Shown here: positions 6,565-16,016 of the stretch, piece after piece | How positions within the stretch are numbered: position 1 is the stretch's first letter | Layout: every line of letters begins with the position of its first letter | Source: a virus | IMG/VR virus record: IMGVR_UViG_3300042309_001859 | Span: 1 to 21,288 of that record | DNA length: 21,288 nucleotides | Direction: 5' to 3' (one strand) | Notes under the pieces: model-generated | Told to the model about the DNA's origin: nothing | The model's database searches: none | Seen by the model: only the letters and a program-made list of their open reading frames with translations | Program-made: the position numbers and the translations under genes

Positions 6565-8199
6565 ATGGGAGGTGGAGGACCATCATTTACACCAGCACCA
6601 GTGCCACCGGCACCGGCGCCGATTGACTACGATAAAATGGCCGAGGCGTCGATTCGCGTGGCCAAGGCGCAGACACTAGAAGAAGAGGCAGCGATCAAGC
6701 GGCTATACCCTGAGTATATCCGCATGCAGTTTGGCACAGCGGACCAGCTGTCAGGCAAGCTCGACAACCAATACTCCCAGTTCGCCCGCCAGACCATCCT
6801 TGATGAGATGGGCCGCGACATGGGGCCGAGCGCTCTGGAGAACCAGATGCGCGCCCTTGGAGCCAATGCCATGTCCTACCGGCCGGATCAAATCTCCGCG
6901 CCGACCAACATCCGCAACGTGCGCGCCAATCTGGCCAACGCCGCACAGATGGGTCCGGCGCGTGACGTTCGCGGAGCCAATGCCCAGCGGGTCGGCGATG
7001 TGCGCGCCCGCGAAGTCGGCGCCGGTGCCCTCGGCCAGTCGCTAGTCGGCGAGGCCATGAATCGCGTGGCCAGCGGCGGACGGCTCTCTGCCGAAGCCAG
7101 CCGCGATGCCGTGCAGTCGGCCCGCGCCGGTATGGCCGCTCGCGGCATGGCAACCGGAAGCGCCGGTCTCGCCGCCGAGTTGTTGAACCGTGACCGTTAC
7201 TCCCGCCAGCGCAACATGGAGGACTTGTCCTTCGCGCAAAACGTGCAGAACGCCGACATCCAACGCCAGATGGCAGGAGCGGAGATGGCGCTGCAAGCCG
7301 ACCGAGGCAACCAAGCCCTCGCCGGTCAGATGTCCCTCGCCGATCAAGCGGCGATGATGGATGCACAGCGTCTCAACCAAGCGAGCGACCTGACGCGCGG
7401 CCAGACGGACGCACAGTTCGCCCAGCAGACCGCCCTCGCCAACCAAGCGGCACGCATGGATGCGCAGCGCCTTAACCAAGTGCGCGACACGACACTCGGC
7501 CAGTTCCTGCTCAACGCGCAGATGGCCAACCAAGAGGCGAACATGAATCAGGTGAATAACAACCGTGGATTCCTGTCGAGTGTCGCCCAGCAGGCGCTGG
7601 CCAATGACCAGATGCGCTCACAGCGGCGCCTTGGTCTCGGCACGCTCTATGGCGATATGGACCCTTACCGGCAGGCGCTGGGACCGGCGTTCCAGCTTGG
7701 AATGGGAACGCTGGGGAATACGACGCAGCAGGTTGGGAATATCTTTGGCAACTCGCTTCAGCAAGCGGGCAATGTTTTCTCGTTCAACACGAATATGGCC
7801 GCCAGCAACCGCAATGCTGCGCTTAACAATAATGCCGCCATGCAGGCTGCGGCGATGCAGGCCGGTGCGATGAACAACGCATCCACCATGGGCATGATCG
7901 GCGGCATTGGCAGCGGATTGCTGCAAGGCGCCGGAATGTTTGCCCTCTCTGACAAGCGCGAGAAGAAAGACATCAAGCCGCTCGGCAAGGCTGGCAGCGT
8001 GCTTGGCCTCACCGCTTACGAGTTCAGCTACAAGGGCGATGACAAAAAGCACAAGGGCTTCATGGCGCAGGACGTGAAGAAGGTGCTGCCGGAGGCCGTC
8101 GCCGAGGTTGACTACAAGGGCAAGAAGCGTCTGGCCATCAAGCCAGCGGTCATCGGCGCCGCCCTCGCTGAAGAATTGATGGCTGCCAAAGCGGCTTAA
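6565..8199 (+). CDS. Virion protein with C-terminal peptidase S74 chaperone domain
   Basis: 544 residues with a good SD (AGGAGGA, 9 nt upstream). The N-terminus is Gly/Pro-rich (MGGGGPSFTPAPVPPAPAPI) and residues ~25-430 are Ala/Gln/Met/Asn-rich and mainly alpha-helical, with an imperfect repeat around 260-330 (Q-A-A-x-M-D-A-Q-R-L-N-Q twice). Residues ~460-544 form an intramolecular chaperone (peptidase S74) domain: SDKREKKDI at 462-470, then GFMAQDVKKVLPEAV. S462 and K467 are spaced like the known Ser-Lys self-cleavage dyad. In known cases the domain helps trimer folding and then releases itself, here by cutting just before S462. The helical body resembles internal or tail-associated proteins rather than a beta fiber, which is unusual. 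Confidence 0.8.
   Translation: MGGGGPSFTPAPVPPAPAPIDYDKMAEASIRVAKAQTLEEEAAIKRLYPEYIRMQFGTADQLSGKLDNQYSQFARQTILDEMGRDMGPSALENQMRALGANAMSYRPDQISAPTNIRNVRANLANAAQMGPARDVRGANAQRVGDVRAREVGAGALGQSLVGEAMNRVASGGRLSAEASRDAVQSARAGMAARGMATGSAGLAAELLNRDRYSRQRNMEDLSFAQNVQNADIQRQMAGAEMALQADRGNQALAGQMSLADQAAMMDAQRLNQASDLTRGQTDAQFAQQTALANQAARMDAQRLNQVRDTTLGQFLLNAQMANQEANMNQVNNNRGFLSSVAQQALANDQMRSQRRLGLGTLYGDMDPYRQALGPAFQLGMGTLGNTTQQVGNIFGNSLQQAGNVFSFNTNMAASNRNAALNNNAAMQAAAMQAGAMNNASTMGMIGGIGSGLLQGAGMFALSDKREKKDIKPLGKAGSVLGLTAYEFSYKGDDKKHKGFMAQDVKKVLPEAVAEVDYKGKKRLAIKPAVIGAALAEELMAAKAA
7342..7560 (+). repeat. Imperfect ~99-bp repeat in the S74 protein gene
   Basis: Two copies starting at 7342 and 7441 (33 codons apart) encode [DN]QAA[MR]MDAQRLNQ; a more degraded third copy starts at 7528 (NQEANMNQVNNN). 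The repeat lies in the helical body of the protein and suggests a repeated coiled or fibrous segment. Confidence 0.65.
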
Positions 8200-8217
8200 T
8201 TAGAAAGAGACAAAACT

Positions 8218-8733
8218 ATGTTTAGCTATTCACCCCAAGTTGCCGACAGATCCGGCGAAATTATCGCCGCGGGACAGGTCGGTGCCGCACAGGCCAATGC
8301 CCAGATGATGGGACAAATGGGAGAAAATATCGGCGGCGCGCTGCAGGCCATTGGCGGCATGTATGGCGAGATTGAAAGCCAGAAAGCCAAAGGCCGCGCG
8401 TTCAAGGACGTGTTCAAGGTCGTCTCGCCGTCTCTCGGTATGTCTATGGAGCAGCTTGAATCGGTCGCTGGCGGGAAACTTAAAAACGACCGCGATTGGT
8501 TCAAGGCGTCCGAGATGCTGATGCCGATGATGCCTGCGCTGATCAATTCGCAGCTTGGGCAGCAACGCATGGAGCAGGCTCCCGCGCTGCAGGATCAGCG
8601 CACAAACGACCAGCGCGACATAATGTATGAGCGCGAGCGTCTGCAACGTGAGCGCGAGGCGATGAACACGCCACAAGGTCCGGCGCCGGTAACTGTCCCA
8701 ACGGCCATGCGCCGCTTCAACAAACCCATCTAA
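8218..8733 (+). CDS. Probable internal/ejection protein, small (171 aa)
   Basis: 171 residues starting MFSYSPQVADRSGEIIAAGQ. The first ~60 residues are Gly/Ala/Met-rich (GAAQANAQMMGQMGENIGGA), amphipathic rather than clearly membrane-spanning; the rest is charged, with a probable coiled segment DIMYERERLQREREAMN. No enzyme motif is seen. The upstream GAAAGAGA may act as a weak SD. It lies between the S74 protein and the 343-aa and 1948-aa proteins, the position of ejected internal virion proteins in podoviruses. This role is inferred from order and composition. Confidence 0.6.
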   Translation: MFSYSPQVADRSGEIIAAGQVGAAQANAQMMGQMGENIGGALQAIGGMYGEIESQKAKGRAFKDVFKVVSPSLGMSMEQLESVAGGKLKNDRDWFKASEMLMPMMPALINSQLGQQRMEQAPALQDQRTNDQRDIMYERERLQREREAMNTPQGPAPVTVPTAMRRFNKPI

Positions 8734-8736
8734 TCT

Positions 8737-9768
8737 ATGTCCACGCGCAACCGCAACCGACTTCCAGATCCGGTGGAACCTCCGCTTCCTCCGTATGACC
8801 CCAGCGACACCAGCGTGTCCAACTCGCTGGCCGAAATGGACGCTGGCTATGCGCCCCCGATGAGCGATGAATATATGGACACCGCGCCGGAAGATGTCGT
8901 CAACGATGTGGCAGAGCAAGCGGAGGTGCGTCGCGCTGAACCCGCCGAGCGTCGCGTGACTTCGTCTACGATGGATCTTTCGTTCATCAACAAGCTCAAC
9001 GATCCTAACCTGACCGAAGAGCAGGCCGCGGCGGAATACAACAATCTCCCACCCGCGCTGCGCTACGTCTATGACCGCGTTGCTGACTTTTCGTACAACA
9101 ATGAAGGCAGTGAGACTCCGGCGCGGCTTGATCCGCGTGACGCCAACCGCTGGCTCGATGAGTTCTACGAGCGCGAGACGAAGGCGAAGCCGGAAGACAA
9201 GGCCAACAAGCCGCTCGGCCCGCGCGAGCTGCAGGTCGCCATGGATGACGTGGCGCTGATGCGCAACACGATTGATTCCATCAAGAACCATGAGGGAAGA
9301 TCCAAGGCGCTCGGATACCGCGGACCCTTCAACGTCGCCGCGCCCTCCTATTGGGGCGGTGTGGTCGATCAAGAGACCGGAAAGCAGCGCCCCGCCGCGG
9401 GAACTGCTGCCGCTGGATTCTCCAGCCTGATCGACAGCTCGCGCGCCAAGGTCTTCCTGCCGGTCATCCAGCGTATGCGTGGCTTCGGCTCGATGCAGGT
9501 GCGCGAGGCAGAGGCGGCGGTCAATTCGGCCAACCGTCTGTCGCTTGAATTGAGCGACTCCGACTTCGGCGCCGCTTTGTCGGAAGTTGAAGACTTTGCT
9601 GACCGCTTCGAGGCGAGATCGAAGGGTGTGCCGGTGGAGGAGATCAAGGCCGCAAGGACCGGAGGCCAGCCACAATCCGGCGGCGCCGCACCGGCTCGCA
9701 ACACATTCGTCTACGACGGCTCCACCTACGAGCGCCTGCCGGACGGAACTGCCCGACTTATCGAATAG
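8737..9768 (+). CDS. Probable internal virion/DNA-ejection protein (343 aa)
   Basis: 343 residues beginning 3 nt after the previous stop. The N-terminal ~75 residues are disordered-looking (Pro, Asp and Glu rich). The C-terminal half contains SRAKVFLPVIQRMRGFGSMQ followed by VREAEAAVNSANRLSLELSD and a helix DFGAALSEVEDFADRF. This resembles the 'FL-x-A-F-x-x-L-R-G-x-G-x-I-[ST]-E-x-E-G' segment followed by a short acidic helix found in many phage internal/ejection proteins (family impression, not searched). It ends with a short beta-like tail (FVYDGSTYERLPDGTARLIE). A structural, ejected role is the best guess; an assembly-scaffold role is possible. Confidence 0.6.
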   Translation: MSTRNRNRLPDPVEPPLPPYDPSDTSVSNSLAEMDAGYAPPMSDEYMDTAPEDVVNDVAEQAEVRRAEPAERRVTSSTMDLSFINKLNDPNLTEEQAAAEYNNLPPALRYVYDRVADFSYNNEGSETPARLDPRDANRWLDEFYERETKAKPEDKANKPLGPRELQVAMDDVALMRNTIDSIKNHEGRSKALGYRGPFNVAAPSYWGGVVDQETGKQRPAAGTAAAGFSSLIDSSRAKVFLPVIQRMRGFGSMQVREAEAAVNSANRLSLELSDSDFGAALSEVEDFADRFEARSKGVPVEEIKAARTGGQPQSGGAAPARNTFVYDGSTYERLPDGTARLIE

Positions 9769-9774
9769 CACGAC

Positions 9775-12700
9775 ATGCCGCCAAAAACACTTACGGCGGA
9801 ACAGGTCGCTGAGATTGACGGCAAGCAGCAGAAGCCGGTCAATTGGAGCGCCGTAATTCCGCAAAAGGAAGATGTTCTGACCGCCCGCGTTAATCGCGAG
9901 GCGGCGCGTCAGGATGCTCCCGCCATGCTGACGGCCGAGCAGACTGACGCTGCAGAGGCGCAGAACAGCGTGGCGGCTGAGACGTCTTTTGGCCTCGCTA
10001 TGGGCGCTCGCCCTGACCGCTCGGTCGGCCCTCAAGTCCCTGCGCCCAAGAAGGTGCTTTCCGCCGCGGAGGTAGACCAAGCGGACTACGAGCGGGTCGG
10101 CAACATTTCCTACATTCCCACCAAGGACGAGTGGAAGCGCTACAGCGAACTGCGCCAGCGCCGCGACGACAAGGTCGGCAAGTTCTTCGAGGCCGGTCAG
10201 GCTATTGCCGGTGGCCTTTTCCAAGCAGCGGCGGCGACGGCCTACGCTCCCTTTGACTTCGTCGCCCGCGGAACCAAAGCCTACGACGAGTGGGTCAACT
10301 CCTCCGCGGAGGGTATGCGCCAAGCCAGCATCAGCACCGCCGAGCTGTGGTCTTGGGCTAACGATGTCTACGACGACAACCAGCGCGAGCTGCAGCGCAA
10401 TCGCGCGATGAACGATCAGGTGCGCCAACGTCTAGCCGCGGAGAACCGATTCACCGGCAACCCGCAGCAGGATGAGGCCATTCTCGAAGAGTCCATCAAT
10501 CAGGCCAAGGCGCAGGGGCTTTACGAGAAGACACCGCAGGATCTTAACGAAGACGAGGACACCCAATACCAGCGCTTCATCCGCGACCGCTCGTTCCAGC
10601 AGCAGGCGGCGAACGTCACCGAGACCAACATCGGCACGCTGCCGGACGGCCGCGCGGAGATGGGCATCGATGAGTCGAAGCTCAACGAGGGTCTGGTGCT
10701 TGGCAGCGCACTTGTTTTAGATCCTCTAAACATTGCCATTCCGGCGGGCCTTGGCGCCGTTAACAAGGTCAGGTTGCTGCGCCGCGTTGGCAGTCTCGCG
10801 GGCACACCGCTCAAGGGTGCGTCGAAGGTTGCCGGTTACGCGGCAGGCAAAGCAGAGGCTGGCTACGGCAGAATTGTCGAGGGCATTGAATCCGCGACCG
10901 GCCTGACCGGCTCGCAGCAGATGTCCGCCCTGAGCAGTGTTTCATTCAAGGCGGCGGCGGCGATGGCCGCGCTGAAAAAGTCAGGTGCCGTTCTTCGGGC
11001 AACCGAGCGCGGACTAAAGACCGGCAGTATCCTCGCCCGCGAGATCGGCATCGGCGGTGTCGGTGCATCGCGCGTTGAAGCCGCAAGCAAGCTGCGCAGC
11101 GCTCCCATCCCTGAGCGCTACCGCCGTGCCTACGATGGCTTTTTCACCTCCGCGGACAGCACGCTGCGCCGCGTCAGCGAGACGCAAGGACTTTCACCCA
11201 TCGCCCGCCGGTCGGCCGCAACGCTCGACAAGCTGGGCGCCACGCAGGCATTTCGCCTAGCCGACGACGCAGTAAGCGGAGCGGCTGCGACGGCGCCCAT
11301 CGCCGTGCCGCTGGCAGCCATTGCGCCCGAAGAGCGCCAGCCGGAGATCCTTGGCGCGATCATGACTGTCGGCGCCGGTGCCGGTGTGATCGGCGGCAAG
11401 ATGCGCCGCATGTCGGAGTTCGACGACGCGCTGGTGGCCAAGATGCTGGCCGATGCAGAGATCTCCGGCGGCGACGCCACATCGATGGCCAACATGATGC
11501 CGCACGACAGGCTGGTCAACATGGCTCGCATGCAGTCGGTCATCTCGCCCAAGGCGGACTTTATTCCCCTGCGCGCTACGGACTACGAGATCAACACTAC
11601 GGTCAAGGAAGCTATGGGTCTCGGCACTCGCGGCATCTATGTTGACGCCAAGAAGGGCCAGCGCCCGCGTATCTTCGTCAACCTAGACAAGATGGCGACC
11701 GGCGACGTGGCTGGCCATGAGATCGGCCACGCCATCCTCAAGAGCGACATCCTCGGCGGCGAAGTGAAGCGCGGCATGCGCGCCATGGTTGACCAGCAGT
11801 ATGGCACCGATGGAGTCGCCGCCCGCGGACGCGAATACGTTACAGCGAGCCTCACGCAAGAGGTCCGAGACGGCACGACCGGCATCCAACTTGGCGTGCT
11901 CAAGCCTGATGAGGTGACGCGCATCGCCGCGGCCGGTGGTGACGAAGCGGCCGAGCAGGCGCTCAAGAATGAGTTCATCCGCGAGCGCTGGGCCAACGAC
12001 ACCGACTGGCGCAAGCAGGCCATCGAAGAGCGCGCCGACATGCTAAACCAAGAGCGCTTGGCGCAGGGCGAGATCTCTTGGGACTGGGCGCGCGACGAGA
12101 TTGCCGCGGAGACATTCAGCGGGCTTGGCAAGGGTCTCAACCTTTCCGGCATTCGTGCCAGTGGCCCGCTGAGTCGCGCGGTTGGCGCCGCCTCTGCAGG
12201 CTTCGAGGCGATGGGCGCTCGGATGCGTGGCAACGGCCGACTAGAGACACCCAACCGGCTCTTCGTGGAGAACCCGCTCTTCGACACGCCGGAGATGCGC
12301 AAGGCGGTCAACGACTACGTCAAGACGTTCGACCGGTATCTGGTCGGTCTGGAAAAGGAAGGCGCCGTCAAGCAGCGCGGCACGCCGATTGCTCCGACCG
12401 GCAAGGCTCAGGATGCGGCGCGAAGCCCGCACACGCGCACTTACAGTAACCGCAACGGCACAGTCATCGAGAGCGACCTGTTCATCGAGCGGCCGGACGG
12501 CACGCGGGTTCCGAAGTCGCAGCAGCAGCTCGACACTCAGGAGAAGGTCAGGGCGGCGACCATCAAGTCCATCAACGACCGCACCAAGTTCGTCAACGAG
12601 AACAGCGATGAGTGGGGCGCGCGGAAGTTGAGCAACGGCCGCGTCGAGGTTGGTGGACCCAACCTTCCGCTGCAGTTCGACCACTTTATCCAAGTGCCGG

Positions 12701-15621
12701 AGTGGCTGCGCAGCAAGGCGCGCGAGTTCGAGGCCGGTCGCTCCAAAGGCCGCAGCTATCTCTACAGCTACAACGCCATCGGAACCGGCGAGGCCGGAAG
12801 CTACAAGATCAAGAACCTCGGCAACGTCGAGGCCAAGACCGGCGAGATGGTTCCCTTCGGCTGGGCGGTCTCCACCAAGAACCACCTGCTGGCCAAGGTC
12901 ATCGATCTCAACTCGTTCCGCGCCGCGGCGATCCGCGCTATCGACAACGAGCAGCTCGGCGAGTTTGGCAACGACCTCCGCGCCGTGGAGTCCGGCTTAA
13001 AGCAGCTTCTCAGCAACTACGAGAACGGCGTTGCGGGCGAGACCGGCCTCGGCGTGACTCGCAAGAACATCCTCAACGGACTGCTCGGCACCGGCACCGT
13101 CGTCCAAAAGGCGAGCAACCCTGTGTGGCACACGCTGAACAACCAAGGCAGCGTCCGCACGTTCCGCTTCGACCGGCTCAACTATGCCGACCCTTACGGC
13201 ACCGGCTACTTCCCGCACTATCACAAGATCAACATCAACGCGCTGCCGGACGACGCCGGTCGCATGTCGCTGGATCAATACGGACAGTTCGACGCCGACC
13301 GCAAAGCCGCTTGGATGAACAAGGAGGCGGTGAAGCGCGGCTTTAGCAACGCGACCAATTGGCAGAACGCAGACGCGCAGGGATTCCAAGCGGCGGATGG
13401 GCAGTATCGGCGGCAGTTTCCGGCGGGTGGCGCGGCGTGGCGTGGAAACGCGATGCCGGATAACGAGCAGAGAGTCACTTCGTACCACCTAACAGACGAC
13501 CCTAACTTTTCGTTAGACAAAAACAGAAAGCCGCAAAACAACACAACGATTGGCGGAGACTGGCCAAACGCTGGTATTTTTGTCGGAAGCAGTGCCGAAA
13601 CGTGGTTCAACGGCTACAACTATGTCAGGCCATTTGTCGTTGAGCTTTCTCACCCGCCTATTGAATCGATGGGTTCGCGGGCAATGGCGGGAGGAGGATA
13701 CGGTGGCGAAAAATTTATCCCCGCAGAAGCGTTCGACAGCGTGGAGGTCCGTCGAATAATCCCATACGATGAATACGCCCGCGAAACATTTCGGGAGTTT
13801 GGGCCTATTGAAGAATATTCCGGCTTAGATTCTCAAGGAAATCGTTTGCCAGAGCCGATCGCAGAGGCTGGCACAATTTTTTCTCAACGGCCAAAAGACA
13901 GTCTTAAAAATTATCGCTACGCTGGCAAGGATGTCCGAGAAATGTCTGCGGCGCAGCGCAGGGCGTTGATCAAAAGAACCAATGACTACGCTCGCGGAAC
14001 TCGGCCCCACATATTTGCTGACCAACCAGCAGTCGCTCGGCGCGGGCAGGCGTTGCCGGATACGGACGGCTCGCAACAGACCGGATACGACAACACTTAT
14101 CTGAAGCAGGCGCTGGCTCAAGGCTCTGGCGGCATGGTGAAGCTGACGCGGCCAATAGGTCCGAACGAAGCGTTGCCGCTGCTGTCGCAGGTTCCGCAAA
14201 TCACACAGCGAGCCAGTAGCGGCAGCTTTGCCTTCGACCGGCCCGCCCTAGTTGAGTTTTACACGAACCAAGGACAGCCTGTTGCGTTTAAGTGGGATCC
14301 AGATGTCCTCGTTCGTCCACAATTCAAGGACATTGCCATCGAGCACGCAGGCAAACCAATTCAGCTTGCCATGGCCGACAGGCAGCAAGCCGTTGGTGGA
14401 GACATGGGTGGCGTCATGCATACCTATTTGAAATCACTGCGCGAGGTTCCGATTCAAGATCCGCTGACAGGACGCGAGCTGATTCCTGTCTGGGCCAACA
14501 ACGAGTGGAAGCCCGCCAAGGCAATGAAAGGCAAGGCCGCTCGCGGCGCCAAAGATTTGCTCGTTTACCTGATGGGTGAAACGGCGCACGGCTCAAACCT
14601 ACGCACCGTCCGCCGAATCTCGAACGAGATCGACAACGCGCCGCTCGCGGAAAAAGAAAAGGACGTGTTCCTCATCATTGCCAACAAGGGGGTAAAGCAG
14701 GCTCGCTCGCGCGAGTATCAGGCGGCAATTAAGTCGGCGACAACCAAGGCCGACAAGCTGAAGGAGCGGCTAAAGTCTTCCGACAGCAAGGACAAGGTGT
14801 CGATCAACAAGCAGCTTTCCCGCGTGACAAGAAGCATAGATGACGCGAGGGCCAAGCTGCCAAAATACAAGATTTCCCCCGAAGAGGAGGAATTTGCTGC
14901 TGTCGTCACAACCTATAGGAATGCCGGAACTCGCTACAGAAACGGAACAGGCACTCTCGAAGCCTTTCAGATGCGCGAGGAAGAGTTCTTCAAATACTTG
15001 GACGGATTCAAGCGGGTCAAGGTAGAAGAGAAGCAGCCCAACGGAAAAACGCGCGAGGTTTACAAATACAAACCGTCCGGCGCTTTCAAAAAGCTAGAGT
15101 CTAGCATTCACGGCAAGCACCTGATCAAGTTGGACAACACGTTTGACGGAAGAAAGGCCGCTGTTGAGGCGCTGCTGGGACTGAACATTAAGGGATTCAA
15201 CGTCGATCACGTTCTGCCAGAGACCGCGGACTTCCAAGGCGGGCGCATCAATCACATCGTCAGCAGCGTGGAGCTTTCCACCAACCCCGATCTGGGCGCG
15301 GTGTATCTGGGCGACGACCCGCAGCAGGCGAAGTTCATGACGCCACTTGAGGCTGCCGCGGCCAAGAAAATCAAGGCTTCCAACAAGTATGTCGTCCACG
15401 AAGCCTACTCATGGGTCATGCTTGGCCCGAAGGACGGCAACCACTTCCTCAACAGCAGCCCGAAAACCAACGAGGACTATTTCCCATGGTTCCGCCAGCG
15501 CTTCGCAGACACCAAAGCTGATCCGGTCAAGCGCGACAATATCCTGACCGCGAGCGATACAAGCCTCATCAACACCATGAGAGACCAGACCCTATTTCCC
15601 CTTGTAATGCCCGCAAAGTAG
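9775..15621 (+). CDS. Giant multidomain ejected virion protein with HEIGH metallopeptidase motif
   Basis: 1948 residues, by far the largest gene. The N-terminus carries short repeats of the LTAEQ/LSAAEV type (near 5, 50 and 100). Hydrophobic Gly/Ala-rich stretches near 305-330 and 500-545 could insert into membranes. HEIGHAIL at 648-655 is a zinc-peptidase HExxH motif, with E775 and E779 (DEIAAETF) as possible third ligands. Residues ~1233-1355 (SYHLTDDPNFSLDKNR...) look like an ADP-ribosyltransferase-type or similar small toxin/effector fold. TIFSQRP near 1367 resembles linkers in large polyvalent phage proteins. A coiled coil lies at ~1650-1700, and a C-terminal domain has NVDHVLP (H1812) plus a nearby NHI, suggestive of an HNH-like centre. 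Probable cargo ejected with the DNA to act in the envelope and cytoplasm. Domain functions after the HExxH motif are tentative. Confidence 0.75.
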   Translation: MPPKTLTAEQVAEIDGKQQKPVNWSAVIPQKEDVLTARVNREAARQDAPAMLTAEQTDAAEAQNSVAAETSFGLAMGARPDRSVGPQVPAPKKVLSAAEVDQADYERVGNISYIPTKDEWKRYSELRQRRDDKVGKFFEAGQAIAGGLFQAAAATAYAPFDFVARGTKAYDEWVNSSAEGMRQASISTAELWSWANDVYDDNQRELQRNRAMNDQVRQRLAAENRFTGNPQQDEAILEESINQAKAQGLYEKTPQDLNEDEDTQYQRFIRDRSFQQQAANVTETNIGTLPDGRAEMGIDESKLNEGLVLGSALVLDPLNIAIPAGLGAVNKVRLLRRVGSLAGTPLKGASKVAGYAAGKAEAGYGRIVEGIESATGLTGSQQMSALSSVSFKAAAAMAALKKSGAVLRATERGLKTGSILAREIGIGGVGASRVEAASKLRSAPIPERYRRAYDGFFTSADSTLRRVSETQGLSPIARRSAATLDKLGATQAFRLADDAVSGAAATAPIAVPLAAIAPEERQPEILGAIMTVGAGAGVIGGKMRRMSEFDDALVAKMLADAEISGGDATSMANMMPHDRLVNMARMQSVISPKADFIPLRATDYEINTTVKEAMGLGTRGIYVDAKKGQRPRIFVNLDKMATGDVAGHEIGHAILKSDILGGEVKRGMRAMVDQQYGTDGVAARGREYVTASLTQEVRDGTTGIQLGVLKPDEVTRIAAAGGDEAAEQALKNEFIRERWANDTDWRKQAIEERADMLNQERLAQGEISWDWARDEIAAETFSGLGKGLNLSGIRASGPLSRAVGAASAGFEAMGARMRGNGRLETPNRLFVENPLFDTPEMRKAVNDYVKTFDRYLVGLEKEGAVKQRGTPIAPTGKAQDAARSPHTRTYSNRNGTVIESDLFIERPDGTRVPKSQQQLDTQEKVRAATIKSINDRTKFVNENSDEWGARKLSNGRVEVGGPNLPLQFDHFIQVPEWLRSKAREFEAGRSKGRSYLYSYNAIGTGEAGSYKIKNLGNVEAKTGEMVPFGWAVSTKNHLLAKVIDLNSFRAAAIRAIDNEQLGEFGNDLRAVESGLKQLLSNYENGVAGETGLGVTRKNILNGLLGTGTVVQKASNPVWHTLNNQGSVRTFRFDRLNYADPYGTGYFPHYHKININALPDDAGRMSLDQYGQFDADRKAAWMNKEAVKRGFSNATNWQNADAQGFQAADGQYRRQFPAGGAAWRGNAMPDNEQRVTSYHLTDDPNFSLDKNRKPQNNTTIGGDWPNAGIFVGSSAETWFNGYNYVRPFVVELSHPPIESMGSRAMAGGGYGGEKFIPAEAFDSVEVRRIIPYDEYARETFREFGPIEEYSGLDSQGNRLPEPIAEAGTIFSQRPKDSLKNYRYAGKDVREMSAAQRRALIKRTNDYARGTRPHIFADQPAVARRGQALPDTDGSQQTGYDNTYLKQALAQGSGGMVKLTRPIGPNEALPLLSQVPQITQRASSGSFAFDRPALVEFYTNQGQPVAFKWDPDVLVRPQFKDIAIEHAGKPIQLAMADRQQAVGGDMGGVMHTYLKSLREVPIQDPLTGRELIPVWANNEWKPAKAMKGKAARGAKDLLVYLMGETAHGSNLRTVRRISNEIDNAPLAEKEKDVFLIIANKGVKQARSREYQAAIKSATTKADKLKERLKSSDSKDKVSINKQLSRVTRSIDDARAKLPKYKISPEEEEFAAVVTTYRNAGTRYRNGTGTLEAFQMREEEFFKYLDGFKRVKVEEKQPNGKTREVYKYKPSGAFKKLESSIHGKHLIKLDNTFDGRKAAVEALLGLNIKGFNVDHVLPETADFQGGRINHIVSSVELSTNPDLGAVYLGDDPQQAKFMTPLEAAAAKKIKASNKYVVHEAYSWVMLGPKDGNHFLNSSPKTNEDYFPWFRQRFADTKADPVKRDNILTASDTSLINTMRDQTLFPLVMPAK

Positions 15622-15636
15622 GGCGATATTTTACCT

Positions 15637-15861
15637 ATGAAAGCGCTCGCAGAGCATGTCCTGATTCTCGATAAAGGCTCCGATATTCGGGGCTTTGAAG
15701 AGGACGGATACACTATCTACACGAAGCCGGACGGCATCACTTATTACGCCGTTGATTCCGATGCCCCCGAAGAGGTTCACGGCATTGTCAGCGGCGCCGC
15801 GCAGGGCGACCCAGAGATGGTCGAGGAAATCCTCAACTCCATTCTGGACGACAAGTCCTAG
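15637..15861 (+). CDS. Small acidic hypothetical protein (74 aa)
   Basis: A 74-residue ORF starting 16 nt after the giant gene, ending TAG at 15859-15861. It is very acidic toward the C-terminus (DPEMVEEILNSILDDKS) and has no membrane segment, signal or metal-binding motif. The DGYTIYTKPDGITYYAV segment suggests a small beta fold. It is the last plus-strand gene before the attachment region. It could be a late gene or a small DNA-mimic-like acidic protein; no function can be assigned. Confidence 0.65.
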   Translation: MKALAEHVLILDKGSDIRGFEEDGYTIYTKPDGITYYAVDSDAPEEVHGIVSGAAQGDPEMVEEILNSILDDKS

Positions 15862-16016
15862 CCTCTACGGCACCGCCCTCGGCCGGTCGGCCGCGTCACA
15901 AACAGACGACAATCGGTAGCGCTCCGACCGCCGCCGGTTGTAAAACCGTCAAAAACGGCACTGCCAGATAAGGTGCCAGAGTGCCCGCCAACCCGCATGA
16001 ATGCTGGGTCCGCAGA

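Noticed and set aside
8230-10428. 732-codon open frame on the minus strand opposite the internal-protein genes
   Set aside because: It lies antisense to three well-supported plus-strand genes and reads as low-complexity Arg/Leu/Val/Gly-rich sequence typical of a GC-rich shadow frame.
15880-15893. GC-rich hairpin after the last late gene as an intrinsic terminator
   Set aside because: Stem of only 5 bp with no T tract on either strand; late-operon termination is left open.
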